From Rhodobacterales bacterium RIFCSPHIGHO2_02_FULL_62_130 (GTDB lineage: Bacteria; Pseudomonadota; Alphaproteobacteria; Rhodobacterales; Rhodobacteraceae), in contig MHZT01000035.1 of assembly GCA_001828855.1 (NCBI GenBank), positions 124,001 to 188,000 of the forward strand: 64,000 nt of DNA, written 5' to 3'. How positions within the stretch are numbered: the stretch's first letter is position 1; each line of letters opens with the position of its first letter. Positions 1 to 8,767 of this stretch are shown in pieces. The notes beneath the pieces were generated by a model, which was given only the letters and a program-made list of their open reading frames with translations, ran no database searches and was not told the DNA's origin. Both the position numbers and the translations under genes were made by a program.

Positions 1-279
1 GTTTACACCGACACCTCGGGGTTGTTCGGCGATAACGGACCCGGTGTGGAAGAAAAGCTGATGGCGGGCGACCTGAAACGGCTTCTGCGCGAGGCGCTGA
101 CCCGCCTGCCGGAACGCGAGGCGCTGGTGTTGCAACTGTATTATGTCGAGGAACTGAACGTCTACGAAATCGCCGAAGTGCTGGATGTGACCACGGGGCG
201 GGTTTCCCAGATCAAGAAAAGCGCAGTGGAAAAGCTGCAAAAGACCATCGCGGAATTGCAGGGCGAAAGCGTGGGTTAA
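1..279 (+). CDS. fliA: RNA polymerase sigma factor FliA (sigma-28), C-terminal part
   Basis: The frame is open from the first base, so the 5' end of the gene lies outside the window; 92 codons and the stop are visible. The protein carries a sigma region 4: a LPEREALVLQLYY helix (about residues 32-44 of the visible part) and a helix-turn-helix ending in TTGRVSQIKKSAVEKLQ, which would contact the -35 box. FliA family members direct transcription of late flagellar genes such as flagellin and chemotaxis genes. The flagellar cluster starting 3.2 kb downstream supports this over another sigma-70 type factor. A 14-bp terminator follows at 310. The visible part lacks regions 2 and 3, so the FliA assignment rests on region 4 plus context. 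Confidence 0.75.
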   Translation, partial: VYTDTSGLFGDNGPGVEEKLMAGDLKRLLREALTRLPEREALVLQLYYVEELNVYEIAEVLDVTTGRVSQIKKSAVEKLQKTIAELQGESVG

Positions 280-309
280 GCCGCGCCGCATCCCTGCCTG
301 AAACCGGAA

Positions 310-346
310 AAGCCCGCCTTTGCGATCTGCAAAGGCGGGCTTCTTG
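310..346. terminator. Strong bidirectional intrinsic terminator
   Basis: A perfect 14-bp stem (310-323 with 329-342) closes a 5-base loop and is followed by TTCTTG. It sits between the convergent fliA and the 418-aa gene, so it probably ends both transcripts. Confidence 0.85.
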
Positions 347-372
347 AATCTTAGGTCGGCTGGCGCGCGGGG

Positions 373-1629
373 TCAGGCCGATTGAGCCATAAAGATCGGA
401 ACCACGGTCGCACCGGTTGCCAGCCGCCGCAGCCATGCACGCACGTCACCGTGAATTTGCGCTTCCAGCGCTGGCACCAGTTCCAGCAAGGCCGCATAGG
501 CGGTTTCGCGGGGATGATCGGCAAAGCCAGCCTCGGGCGTCGGCAGGTTTTGCCATCCGGCAGCCCCTTCAAGGCGGCCTTGCAGACCTTCGGACGAGGG
601 GCGGATCTGCCACCGCAGATCGTAAAGGCTGTAGACCCGTTCCTGTTGGTCGTCTTTCTGGCGCTCGTGGATCATATGGGTAAAGACGTAATCCTTGAGC
701 GCGTCCTGTGTGGCCAGCATGATCTCGGTGGCGATTTCAGGCCAGCCGTCGGCCAGACCGACCGTCAATTCGGCCCAGTCACCGGCAGAGCCTGCGGCAC
801 GATAGGCAAGGCGGGTTTCATCCTCGGATTCCCCGATGTCATAGGTGGATTTGCCCAAGGACAGATTGGCAATGGCGCGGAAGGCGGTGGTATTGCCGAC
901 GGGCTGCATGGGCCGCGGTGCGGCTGCGACCGGCAGAAGTCCTTGCGGCAGCGGCAGGGCCGCCAAAAGCCCGATGCTGGCAAGGATATGGCCGGCCTCG
1001 GCTGTCAGGCGCAGGCCCGAAGGGTGCGGCATGGTTGCCCCGGCCCCGACAGGTTCGGCCAGACCGGCAATGCAAAGGCGGGTCGCTTCGACCGAAGTGG
1101 GGGTATGTCCTGCCACCAGCCGCAGGAAGCCTGTTACCACGCGTGACCCTGCTTCGGTGTCACGCTCGGACAGGGCTTCGATCAGGGACAGCATGCGGAG
1201 CGGCAAATCCTCGGCCTGATCCGCTTCGGCCACCAGACGCGCGGCGATCAGATGCGCGATCTGCATGATCTGCGACGACAGCGCCGCCGACAGAACATCG
1301 GGGCGAGCCTGATGCAGCAGGATGCGGCCAAGGTCGGTGCCATCAAGCGCCAGAACCGGCACGGCGGCCGACAAGGTGTCAGAACTGTGCAGCCGCAGCC
1401 CGTCGATGCGGTAGGGTGCAAAGGCGTCGGCGCGCGGCGCGGTATCGGCTGGTTCGACGTGCGACAGGACGCCCGCTTTGATCAGCGGCTCTGCCAGACC
1501 GGCCCAGGCACCGGGAAAAAGCACCAGTGCCAAGCTGTCGGCCTGCGTGATCATCCGTGCCAGATCGCAAAGCCGCTTGATGTCAAGAATCCGGGTGGTG
1601 AAGGATTGAGTGTTTCGGAGGTGTTTCAT
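373..1629 (-). CDS. Hypothetical protein (418 aa), possibly flagella-associated
   Basis: I do not recognise this protein. It is 418 aa, soluble by appearance, with no signal peptide or membrane segment. Residues about 20-150 alternate short strands and helices in a way that recalls GAF-like sensor domains, but no diagnostic motif is visible. The C-terminal half is rich in Leu, Ala and Glu. The start at 1629 has a GGGAG ribosome-binding site 7 bases upstream. Its 3' end faces fliA across a shared terminator. Upstream (1725-1743) is a 9-bp-arm palindrome that could be an operator. The location between fliA and the response regulator suggests a role in flagellar regulation, but this is inference from context only. 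Confidence 0.6.
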   Translation of the reverse strand: MKHLRNTQSFTTRILDIKRLCDLARMITQADSLALVLFPGAWAGLAEPLIKAGVLSHVEPADTAPRADAFAPYRIDGLRLHSSDTLSAAVPVLALDGTDLGRILLHQARPDVLSAALSSQIMQIAHLIAARLVAEADQAEDLPLRMLSLIEALSERDTEAGSRVVTGFLRLVAGHTPTSVEATRLCIAGLAEPVGAGATMPHPSGLRLTAEAGHILASIGLLAALPLPQGLLPVAAAPRPMQPVGNTTAFRAIANLSLGKSTYDIGESEDETRLAYRAAGSAGDWAELTVGLADGWPEIATEIMLATQDALKDYVFTHMIHERQKDDQQERVYSLYDLRWQIRPSSEGLQGRLEGAAGWQNLPTPEAGFADHPRETAYAALLELVPALEAQIHGDVRAWLRRLATGATVVPIFMAQSA

Positions 1630-1724
1630 GCCCGGCTCCCAAGGGATGTGCGAATAAGGATCAATACGGCCACTTGGACCAAAGCTTTAGCCCGCCCGCG
1701 CCAAACGCTGCGTCACAAGCGCAA

Positions 1725-1743
1725 CCTGCATGCGGCATGCAGG
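1725..1743. promoter_or_regulatory. Palindrome CCTGCATGC-G-GCATGCAGG, possible operator
   Basis: Two perfect 9-base arms are separated by one base, about 95 bases upstream of the 418-aa gene start. The short spacer makes an RNA hairpin unlikely, so a dimeric protein-binding site is the better reading. No protein is assigned. Confidence 0.4.
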
Positions 1744-1901
1744 ACAAAGAACCGGTGACAGCATGGCCGTTTGCTGGCCACGGCCTTTTGACAGGGCGAC
1801 GGGCTTTGGAACCAAGGGTGGTCTGGCCGCCTTGATACAGGCAGTGCGCCCAAAAGCGCCCTGTCAGGCGGATGGAACCGGTATCCCAAACGGATAGGAG
1901 G

Positions 1902-2531
1902 TCAGACGAGGCCCATATCGCGGGCGATCACCACAGCTTGCGTGCGGTTTTGCGCGCCAAGCTTGCGGCAAATCGCGGTGACATGCATCTTGATCGTCGG
2001 CTCTGCCAACTTCAGTTCGTTGGCGATTTCCTTGTTCTGCTTGCCCTCGACCAGATAGGCCAGAACCGCCATTTCACGTTCGCTGATCTGGACGTTGCCA
2101 AAGGATTTCGGGCCTGACTGGCGGTCGCGCACCAGTTCAAGCGGCAAATACTGCTCGCCTGCGACCATAAAGCGGATGGCGTTGGCCAGACTGCGCGCTG
2201 CGGTGGATTTCAGCACGATGCCCGCCGCCCCCGCCGCCATGATCTCATCCACCATGCGCGGTGCGACCGATCCGGTCAGGATTGCCACCGGCTTGCCGCC
2301 ATTGCCCTTGATCGCCCGTTTCAGCCCGGCGATACCATTCATGCCCGGCATGTTCAGATCCAGCAAAACCGCGTCAAACGGCCCTTTTTCCAGCAAGATC
2401 TCCATCGCGCTGTCAAGGGTCTTGGCGGTGTCGATTTCCATTTCGCCACGGCCACTTAGAAACAGCGCAAATATGTCGAGAACCATTTCATGGTCATCTG
2501 CCAGAAGCACCCGGATCGGTTGGTCGGACAT
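1902..2531 (-). CDS. NarL/FixJ-type response regulator
   Basis: The 209-aa protein has a receiver domain (about residues 5-120) with the acidic pocket D12-D13, phospho-acceptor D58 in the LLDLNMPG motif and a conserved Lys in VLKS. A LuxR-type helix-turn-helix follows (about 146-209), with the EIANELKLAEPTIKMHVTAI recognition segment. Such proteins bind DNA as dimers after phosphorylation by a histidine kinase. No kinase gene lies nearby, so its partner is encoded elsewhere. The 270-base region upstream of the start (2532-2805) is richer in A+T than its surroundings and probably holds the promoter. Position beside the flagellar cluster hints at motility control but does not prove it. Confidence 0.88.
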   Translation of the reverse strand: MSDQPIRVLLADDHEMVLDIFALFLSGRGEMEIDTAKTLDSAMEILLEKGPFDAVLLDLNMPGMNGIAGLKRAIKGNGGKPVAILTGSVAPRMVDEIMAAGAAGIVLKSTAARSLANAIRFMVAGEQYLPLELVRDRQSGPKSFGNVQISEREMAVLAYLVEGKQNKEIANELKLAEPTIKMHVTAICRKLGAQNRTQAVVIARDMGLV

Positions 2532-2805
2532 AGTGTCAGCCTATCTTACGCCAAGGCTTTTGCGACCGACACGACGCCGAAACACAAAGGTGCCAATTTT
2601 CAAAATTCTAAATGCCTTACAATGGATTGGCTAGGCCAAATCAAAGTGCCGATCATTCCCGTTGTTCCTGCAGAATTGCTATCGAATTTGTAAGTCAATC
2701 TAAAGTATAGCTGAACGGCAGGCATCGCGGCTCTGGCCCCAAATGGGGATTGGAGCGTTGTTTTCCAGAGCTTTGTAACTTGCTGCGACAAAACGCGCAT
2801 TGGCC

Positions 2806-3423
2806 TTAATCAGAGCGTGCTGCGGTTTGCGCCGGATCATCGCTGCTGTCCCAATCGCCGAAATCGACGGTAAAGGCGGCGGCTTTGGCGGGTGGGGATT
2901 CTGCGAAGGCATCGAAAGGATCAAATTCGATCGCGGGCGTGGCGGAATCCTGTGGTGGGTCAGCTTCGGCAGGCGCGCTGTCGTCCTCATCGCCAAACAT
3001 GCTGAAATCCACTTTCAACGGGGCAGGTTTGGCGGGGGTATCTTCATCGCCGCCCATGGCTGCAAACAGCATCCTTGCCGCATCCTCAAGGCTGACGGTA
3101 TTCACCACGCCTTTGGGCGGCTCGGGCAGTTCTGGGCGGGCAGGTTCAGCGGGAAGATCGGGGGACTCGGCCACTTCGGGGGCAGATACCGTCAAGCGCA
3201 ATGCCATCCCGCCCATCACGGCCAGCCGCATCGCCAGAAGCCGTCGCCGCAGCGCGCTGCCGGTTGGTGCCACGCGATACTGCCGCCGCAGATGTTGCAC
3301 CAGAAGGGCAGGCATTTGCGCGCCGCCATCAATCTCGATTGTCGCCAGCAACTGGCGCATGTGATCCACAAGTGCCGCCCGTGCGGGTTGGCGGCTTTCG
3401 GTCTTGGTCTTTTGCTTTCGCAT
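2806..3423 (-). CDS. Acidic hypothetical protein divergent from flgB
   Basis: The protein is unrecognised, 205 aa. The start at 3423 was chosen because GAAAGAGAA precedes it; an in-frame ATG 42 bases upstream would run into the sigma-54 promoter of flgB. The N-terminal half is basic and helical (residues about 1-75). The C-terminal half is Pro/Ala/Asp/Glu-rich and probably disordered. It holds three similar acidic-aromatic motifs: [19 protein letters not shown] and [11 protein letters not shown]. No signal peptide or clear membrane helix is present. It is divergent from flgB and could share its control region. Repeated short motifs in a disordered tail usually serve as docking sites; the partner is unknown. 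Confidence 0.6.
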   Translation of the reverse strand: MRKQKTKTESRQPARAALVDHMRQLLATIEIDGGAQMPALLVQHLRRQYRVAPTGSALRRRLLAMRLAVMGGMALRLTVSAPEVAESPDLPAEPARPELPEPPKGVVNTVSLEDAARMLFAAMGGDEDTPAKPAPLKVDFSMFGDEDDSAPAEADPPQDSATPAIEFDPFDAFAESPPAKAAAFTVDFGDWDSSDDPAQTAARSD

Positions 3424-3448
3424 CGAATTCTCTTTCGTCCGGTCCACT

Positions 3449-3464
3449 TGGCACAGGCCTTGCA
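3449..3464 (+). promoter_or_regulatory. Sigma-54 promoter of flgBCDEF
   Basis: TGGCAC-AGGCC-TTGCA matches the -24/-12 consensus TGGCAC-N5-TTGCW exactly. The predicted transcript start is near 3476, 40 bases ahead of the flgB start. In R. sphaeroides the fla1 flagellar genes are transcribed by a dedicated RpoN with FleQ/FleT activators; this site fits that scheme. Confidence 0.9.
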
Positions 3465-3515
3465 ATTCCCGGTCCAGATGCCCGTAAAAAATCGGGCGCT
3501 TGGAAGGAAAATGCG

Positions 3516-3917
3516 ATGATCACTTCGATGCGCGAAGATCTGGGCCTGCATGCCGACGCGCTGATGCTGCGCGAGCGGCGCGGCGCGGTTCTGGCCTCCA
3601 ACATCGCCAATGCGGCCACTCCGCATTTCAAGGCGCGCGACTTTGATTTTGCAGCCGAACTTGCCCGTGCGACGGGCGCGGGTGGCGGTCCGTCGCTGGC
3701 GGTGGCCGGTGCGGGCCACATTGCCGCGACCTCGCTTGAGGCGGGGCCGCAGGGGCTGGGCTACCGCGTGCCGGTGTCGCCGTCGCTGGATGGCAACACC
3801 GTCGAAATCGGGGTCGAGCAGGTACAATTCGCGGAAAATACCACGGATTACCAAGCCAGCCTGACCCTGCTGAACCGCCGCATCAGCGGCCTGATGACCG
3901 CAATCCGCGGAGAATAA
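3516..3917 (+). CDS. flgB: Flagellar basal-body rod protein FlgB
   Basis: FlgB is a proximal rod subunit of the flagellar basal body, exported by the flagellar type III apparatus. The 133-aa product has the rod signature near the N terminus ([25 protein letters not shown], about residues 18-42) and the C-terminal [19 protein letters not shown] amphipathic helix. Both are typical of rod proteins that pack as coiled coils. The start at 3516 has AAGGAAA 5 bases upstream. It is the first gene after the sigma-54 promoter at 3449, and flgC begins 3 bases after its stop. Length and motifs match the family. Confidence 0.95.
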   Translation: MITSMREDLGLHADALMLRERRGAVLASNIANAATPHFKARDFDFAAELARATGAGGGPSLAVAGAGHIAATSLEAGPQGLGYRVPVSPSLDGNTVEIGVEQVQFAENTTDYQASLTLLNRRISGLMTAIRGE

Positions 3918-3920
3918 GCC

Positions 3921-4337
3921 ATGAGCGATCTGAACAACATCTTTGATGTCGGCGCGCGCGCACTTTCGGCGCAGATGGTGCGGCTGAACACCACCGCCTC
4001 GAACATTGCCAATGCGGGGTCGGTGTCTTCCACGCCGGAAGGCGCGTTCCGCCCGCTGCGTCCCGTGTTCGAGACCGTCTATGCCGAGGCTGCCGGCAAC
4101 AGCGATCTGGCCACCACCGATGTGGCGGGGATCGTGGCGCTGGACCGCGCGCCCACCAAGCAATTCCGCCCCGGCGATCCCAATGCGGATGCCGACGGCT
4201 TTGTCTACCAGTCGACCGTCAATGTCGACGAAGAGATGGTCGAGATGACGGATGCCAGCCGTCAGTATCAGAACATCCTAGATTCCCTTTCGACGCTGCG
4301 AACCCTGATGTCGCGCACCCTTTCCATGGGTCAATGA
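3921..4337 (+). CDS. flgC: Flagellar basal-body rod protein FlgC
   Basis: FlgC is a proximal rod subunit. The 138-aa protein begins with the rod motif SAQMVRLNTTASNIANAGS (about residues 15-33) and ends with the EMTDASRQYQNILDSLSTLRTLMSRTL helix, the usual coiled-coil ends of axial proteins. The middle contains a YQSTVNVDEEMVEM segment common in FlgC. It is transcribed with flgB. Its stop overlaps a possible ATG at 4334 of the flgD frame, which would give tight coupling. Length is normal for the family. Confidence 0.95.
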   Translation: MSDLNNIFDVGARALSAQMVRLNTTASNIANAGSVSSTPEGAFRPLRPVFETVYAEAAGNSDLATTDVAGIVALDRAPTKQFRPGDPNADADGFVYQSTVNVDEEMVEMTDASRQYQNILDSLSTLRTLMSRTLSMGQ

Positions 4338-4357
4338 CCCTTTTGCCCGAGGCAGCC

Positions 4358-5026
4358 ATGACGACTGTATCCGCTACCAATTCTGCCGCGCCTTCGACCG
4401 CGCCCTATACTCCGGCTGCTGCCAAGCAGTTTCTGGGGCAGGATGATTTCCTGAAACTGATGACCGCGCAGTTGAAAAACCAAGACCCGATGGCCCCGAT
4501 GAACAACGCCGAGTTCATGGGGCAGATGGCGCAATTTTCGACCGTGCAGGGCATTGGCGAGGTGAATACCACGCTGGGCAATATCGATGGCGAGATGCGG
4601 AATTACCGCATTGCCACCGGCGCCACCATGCTGGGCCATCAGGTGCTGGTTCCCAGCACGATCACCCGCCCCGATGCCAATGGCAGCGTGGCCGGTGTGG
4701 TCGATCTGCCGGAATCGTCCGATTCCGTGGTGATCTCGTATTCCGACGCCGAAACGGGGCAGCTTTTGCACAGCGACGCGCTGGGCGCGCAACCGCCGGG
4801 TCTGCTGGGCTTTGGCTGGGATGCGATCCCCGAAGACATCCGCGCCGCCAACCGTCCGATTCAGGTGACGGTGCAGGCCAGCAACGCCGCAGGCACGCAG
4901 GATGTAGGCCCGCAGGTCTATGCCAAAGTCTATGCCGCACAGGCCGCCACCAGCGGCGGCGATCTGACCTTCCAGGTCGAAGACTACGGCGCGGTCAACG
5001 CGCTGGAAGTCGACGGCTTCCGCTAA
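4358..5026 (+). CDS. flgD: Flagellar hook capping protein FlgD
   Basis: FlgD forms the scaffold at the hook tip that guides FlgE assembly. The family motif LGQDDFLKLMTAQLKNQDP lies near residues 26-44 and NAEFMGQMAQFSTVQGI follows. The C-terminal part has the Ig/FlgD tudor-like beta structure. I chose the ATG at 4358, which has GAGGC ahead of it. An ATG at 4334 overlaps the flgC stop as ATGA and would add eight residues; both are possible. Length (222 or 230 aa) is normal. flgE follows after 28 bases. Confidence 0.93.
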   Translation: MTTVSATNSAAPSTAPYTPAAAKQFLGQDDFLKLMTAQLKNQDPMAPMNNAEFMGQMAQFSTVQGIGEVNTTLGNIDGEMRNYRIATGATMLGHQVLVPSTITRPDANGSVAGVVDLPESSDSVVISYSDAETGQLLHSDALGAQPPGLLGFGWDAIPEDIRAANRPIQVTVQASNAAGTQDVGPQVYAKVYAAQAATSGGDLTFQVEDYGAVNALEVDGFR

Positions 5027-5054
5027 TTTCCCATTGCAGACCTAAGGAAACACC

Positions 5055-6326
5055 ATGTCCATGAACGCCGCCCTCTCGGGCCTTGCCGCAGCGCAAGCCG
5101 ATATTTCGACCATCTCGAACAACATCGCCAACGTTTCGACCATCGGCTTCCGTGGCAGTCGGGTCGAGTTTGCCGATGTCTACAACTCGTCGCCCTATAC
5201 CACCTCGCGCACCACCATCGGTTCGGGGACGCAACTCGTGCGGGTTGCGCAGAACTTCGGGCAGGGCAACATCGTCACCACCGGCAATCGCCTTGATCTT
5301 GCCATCGAAGGGCAGGGCTTTTTCGCGGTGCAATCGGGGGCCAGCACGGCCAATGCGCCTGCCGATCTGCATTTCACCCGCGCCGGTGCCTTCGAGATGA
5401 ACGCCAAGGGTAATATCGTGAATGCCAGCGGCGAGACGCTGCTGGGCTGGCCGGTCGCGGCCAACGGGGCGGCGCTGAACGGCACCTTTGGCGCGGCGCA
5501 ACCGATCAACCTGCCGCAGACCATGGGAACGGCCGAGCGCACGACAGAGGTGCAGATGGGGCTGCATTTCCCTGTCGATACGGCCGGTGATCTGCAACAG
5601 GATGCCGTTCCGCCCACCGCCGCCTTTGATCCCAACGCTCCTGCGACCTATGCGTTTTCGTCGCCGATGCCGGTGCGCGATGCCAACGGGGTGGCACAAT
5701 CTGCCAAGGTCTATTTCGTCAAGACAGCCGAGCCGGATGCCACATCGACCACAACGACCTACGAGGCGCATGTGATCGTGAACGGGGTCGAGCAGACAGC
5801 GGCCCCCGCCGCCACGCTGAACTTTGATGAAAATGGCGTGATGGACCCTGCTGCCACGGCCTTTACCTTCGGGGCCGGAGCCTTGGCAATGTCGGTGGAC
5901 ATGGCAGGTTCGCAACTGTCGGCGGGGCGTTTCACGGTGGCTTCGGCCTCGGACAATGGCAAGGGGCTGTCGTCGCTGTCGTCGCTGTCGATCGACCAGA
6001 CCGGCACGATCTGGGCGACCTATGGTGCCGAAGACCGTGTGGCTATGGGCAAGGTGATGCTGGCCAGCTTTTCGAACCCGTCGGGGCTGCGGGTGCTGGG
6101 CAATTCCAGCTTTGCCGCAACTGCCGATTCCGGTTCTGCCATTGTGGGCGAGCCGTCGTCGCAGGGCTTTGGCATGCTGCGGTCGGGCGCACTGGAATCC
6201 GCAAACGTCGATCTGACCGAGCAGTTGGTGGATCTGATCGCGGCGCAGCGCAACTATCAGGCTTCGGCCAAGGCGCTGGAAACCTCGAAAACCATGATGG
6301 ATTCCATCATGAACATCCGCGGCTGA
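5055..6326 (+). CDS. flgE: Flagellar hook protein FlgE
   Basis: FlgE polymerises into the flagellar hook, the universal joint between rod and filament. The 423-aa protein starts with the axial-protein motif ALSGLAAAQADISTISNN and INVSTIGFRGSR-like sequence. It has the EGQGFFAV motif near residue 88 and ends with a SNVDLTEQLVDLIAAQRNYQ-type helix (about 380-400). The central region is the variable outer domain. AAGGAAA precedes the start by 5 bases. It lies between flgD and flgF in the sigma-54-driven flgBCDEF block. Confidence 0.95.
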   Translation: MSMNAALSGLAAAQADISTISNNIANVSTIGFRGSRVEFADVYNSSPYTTSRTTIGSGTQLVRVAQNFGQGNIVTTGNRLDLAIEGQGFFAVQSGASTANAPADLHFTRAGAFEMNAKGNIVNASGETLLGWPVAANGAALNGTFGAAQPINLPQTMGTAERTTEVQMGLHFPVDTAGDLQQDAVPPTAAFDPNAPATYAFSSPMPVRDANGVAQSAKVYFVKTAEPDATSTTTTYEAHVIVNGVEQTAAPAATLNFDENGVMDPAATAFTFGAGALAMSVDMAGSQLSAGRFTVASASDNGKGLSSLSSLSIDQTGTIWATYGAEDRVAMGKVMLASFSNPSGLRVLGNSSFAATADSGSAIVGEPSSQGFGMLRSGALESANVDLTEQLVDLIAAQRNYQASAKALETSKTMMDSIMNIRG

Positions 6327-6353
6327 TAACCCGACAGACCAAGGAGGGCCGTT

Positions 6354-7115
6354 ATGGACCGCATGATCTTTACTGCCCTCAATGGTTTGGGCAACCTGCG
6401 CGACGCGCAAAGCGTGTCGGCACAGAACCTGTCGAACCAGAACGTGCCGGGGTTCCGGCGCGATCTGGTCAACGCGGGTCCGACCAAATTCCTGACCGAG
6501 CTGAACAGTCTGACCGGTCGCGCCTTCCAGACCGATACCGAAAGCCATCGCTTTTCCAATGCCGCAGGGTTCATGGACCAGACCGGCGAGATGATGGACG
6601 TGGCCATCGAGGACGATGGCTATTTCTATATCGAAACCCCCGGCGGCACGCCTGCACTGTCGCGGCGTGGCGATATGCGGGTGGACGCGACCGGCCTTCT
6701 GACCGATGGCGCGGGCAATCCGATGCTTGACAGCGCGCAGGCGCAGATCGTGATCCCGCCGTTCCAGTCGATGACGATTGATGACGTGGGCCAGATCGTG
6801 ATCGAACCGATGGGTGGTGCAGCAGGCGAAACCGAGGTGGTGGGCGTGCTGGCCACGGTGAAACCCGACGCAGGCACCACGCTGCAAAAATCCGACGACG
6901 GCCATATCCGGCTGCCCGACGGCAAGGTGCCGGCCCCCAATCAGGGCGCGCGGGTGGTGCAGGGCGTGCTGGAGCGCAGCAACGTCAACACCACCGAAGA
7001 ACTGATCGCCTCGATCGAATTGCAGCGCAGTTTCGAGGTCAACCTGCGCCTGATCACCGCCGCCCGCGATATGGACGAGGCGGGCGCATCCCTGATGCGG
7101 ATGCCCGAGGGTTAA
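6354..7115 (+). CDS. flgF: Flagellar basal-body rod protein FlgF
   Basis: FlgF is a proximal rod subunit related to FlgG. The 253-aa protein has the N-terminal axial motif DAQSVSAQNLSNQNVPGFRRD (about residues 18-38) and the C-terminal SNVNTTEELIASIELQRSFEVN helix. The DGYFYIETPGG segment (about 86) matches the FlgE/F/G fold. AAGGAGG lies 7 bases ahead of the start. It is the last gene before the flgG promoter, 168 bases upstream of the flgG start. No clear terminator lies between, so read-through into flgG is possible. Confidence 0.93.
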   Translation: MDRMIFTALNGLGNLRDAQSVSAQNLSNQNVPGFRRDLVNAGPTKFLTELNSLTGRAFQTDTESHRFSNAAGFMDQTGEMMDVAIEDDGYFYIETPGGTPALSRRGDMRVDATGLLTDGAGNPMLDSAQAQIVIPPFQSMTIDDVGQIVIEPMGGAAGETEVVGVLATVKPDAGTTLQKSDDGHIRLPDGKVPAPNQGARVVQGVLERSNVNTTEELIASIELQRSFEVNLRLITAARDMDEAGASLMRMPEG

Positions 7116-7207
7116 GCCACCCTTGGCCTGACTTTGCGTTCTTGATCCCACGGCGGCGTCCCCCGCTGCGCTTTGCCCTGCGCCCTGCCGCGCCGCATCT
7201 GCGGGCG

Positions 7208-7233
7208 GCCAACTGCATTTGTCGGCAGTTGGC
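7208..7233. promoter_or_regulatory. Dyad GCCAACTGC-N8-GCAGTTGGC overlapping the flgG -24 box
   Basis: Two perfect 9-base arms (7208-7216 and 7225-7233) flank 8 bases. The right arm includes the TGGC of the sigma-54 -24 element, so a protein bound here could block RpoN. It could also be chance symmetry. Confidence 0.45.
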
Positions 7234-7245
7234 ACGCTCCTTGCA
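7230..7245 (+). promoter_or_regulatory. Sigma-54 promoter of the flgG operon
   Basis: TGGCAC-GCTCC-TTGCA is an exact match to the sigma-54 consensus. The predicted start of transcription is near 7257, 27 bases before the flgG ATG. Separate flgB and flgG transcription units are also known in R. sphaeroides. Confidence 0.9.
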
Positions 7246-7283
7246 AAACATTGCCCAAGGACCGCGACCAATGGAGCCGCCGC

Positions 7284-8072
7284 ATGACCACCAATTCGCT
7301 ATACGTCGCCATGACGGGGCTGAACGCCCAGAATACCCGTATGCAGGTTATCTCGAACAACCTTGCCAACGTGAACACCACCGGTTTCAAGCGCGACCGC
7401 GCGAACTTTGAAACGCTGCTGTATCAGACCGTCCGCCCCGGTGGCGCGCAGACGTCCGAAGGCACGCAGCTTACGTCCTCGTTAACGCTTGGAACGGGGG
7501 TTCGGGTGGTTTCCACCGACAAGATGTATTCCCAAGGCAGCTTGACCAATACCGAAAACGCGCTGGACATGGCCGTGGACGGGCAGGGCTTCTTTCAGGT
7601 TTTGATGCCCGATGGCCGTGTGGGCTATACCCGCGACGGTGCATTTTCGCGCGGGCCGGACGGGGTGCTGACCACCGCCAGCGGCTATGTGGTGCAGCCC
7701 GAAATCACCATTCCCGAGGACGCGACGCAAATCACCGTGGCCGCAGATGGCATCATCTCGGTGCAGGTGCCGGGTCAGGTCGAGGCACAAGAGGTCGGCC
7801 AGTTGACGCTGGCGAACTTTGTCAACCCGCGCGGGCTGCAGCCCTTGGGCGAAAACTTCATGGTCGAAACCCCCGCCAGCGGCCCGCCCACCGTGACCGC
7901 AGGGCTTGAGGCCGGAGCTGGCCGGATCGTGCAAGGATCGCTTGAGGCGTCGAACGTGAACGTCGTGCAGGAACTGGTCGCCATGATCGAGACCCAGCGC
8001 GCCTACGAGATCAACTCCAAGGCCATCTCTGCCTCGGACCAGATGATGCAATTCCTCTCAAACAAACTGTGA
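7284..8072 (+). CDS. flgG: Flagellar distal rod protein FlgG
   Basis: FlgG builds the distal rod that crosses the periplasm and passes through the P and L rings. The 262-aa protein carries the LNAQNTRMQVISNNLANVNT axial motif (about residues 12-31), the VDGQGFFQVLMPDG segment and the C-terminal SNVNVVQELVAMIETQRAYE helix. These are diagnostic for FlgG. The start at 7284 follows GGAG by 7 bases and lies 39 bases after the sigma-54 -12 element. Upstream in-frame codons lie inside the promoter and were rejected. Its stop overlaps a GTG (8069) of the flgH frame. Confidence 0.95.
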   Translation: MTTNSLYVAMTGLNAQNTRMQVISNNLANVNTTGFKRDRANFETLLYQTVRPGGAQTSEGTQLTSSLTLGTGVRVVSTDKMYSQGSLTNTENALDMAVDGQGFFQVLMPDGRVGYTRDGAFSRGPDGVLTTASGYVVQPEITIPEDATQITVAADGIISVQVPGQVEAQEVGQLTLANFVNPRGLQPLGENFMVETPASGPPTVTAGLEAGAGRIVQGSLEASNVNVVQELVAMIETQRAYEINSKAISASDQMMQFLSNKL

Positions 8073-8077
8073 TCGCC

Positions 8078-8767
8078 ATGACATTTGCCTCCCTTTCCCA
8101 CGCTCTTTCGTTCCGCACCGCTGGCCTTGCCGCGATGCTGCTTCTGGCCGCCTGTTCCACGCAGGTGCAGGACGCAGCCTCCGCCGCCTACGAGCCGGTA
8201 TTTCCCGTCGAGGACCCGTCGCTGATGGCGCGCGAACCTACGGGATCGATCTACACCGCCGGCTCGCGCGGGCTGTTCGCCAATGACCGCCGTGCGGCCA
8301 GTGTGGGCGACATTCTGACGGTGCAATTCACCGAACGGATGACCGCGACCAAATCGCAATCTGCCAGCGGGTCGAAATCGTCGGATTACTCGGTCGATCT
8401 GCCGGGTGCTGTGACGGGGACGTTTGACGATGCGCTGTTGTCGAACGGATCGGATCGCAGCTTCAAGGGGCAGGGGGCTGCGGCGCAGTCGAACTCGCTG
8501 AACGGGCGGCTGTCGGTGATCGTGGTGCGCGAGCTTCCGGGTGGCAACCTTGAGATTCTGGGGCAAAAGCAACTGACCCTGAACAACGGCAACGAATATA
8601 TCCGGCTGCGCGGCATCGTGCGCCCCGAAGATATCAGCGCCGACAACGTGATCCTGTCGGATCGCATCGCCGCCGCCGACATCCGCTATGTGGGGGCAGG
8701 CGATGTGGCCGATACCGCAACGGTCGGCTGGCTGCACAAGCTGATGGCCACGGTGTCGCCGCTATGA
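8078..8767 (+). CDS. flgH: Flagellar L-ring lipoprotein FlgH
   Basis: FlgH forms the outer-membrane L ring around the rod. A lipoprotein signal peptide ends in LLLAAC-S, so Cys about residue 26 would be lipidated. The conserved family segment [18 protein letters not shown] and a beta-rich C-terminal domain ([33 protein letters not shown]) follow. The ATG at 8078 gives a 229-aa protein. A GTG at 8069, overlapping the flgG stop, would add three residues. Neither start has a convincing ribosome-binding site, which suggests translational coupling to flgG. The stop overlaps the flgI start as ATGA. Confidence 0.94.
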   Translation: MTFASLSHALSFRTAGLAAMLLLAACSTQVQDAASAAYEPVFPVEDPSLMAREPTGSIYTAGSRGLFANDRRAASVGDILTVQFTERMTATKSQSASGSKSSDYSVDLPGAVTGTFDDALLSNGSDRSFKGQGAAAQSNSLNGRLSVIVVRELPGGNLEILGQKQLTLNNGNEYIRLRGIVRPEDISADNVILSDRIAAADIRYVGAGDVADTATVGWLHKLMATVSPL

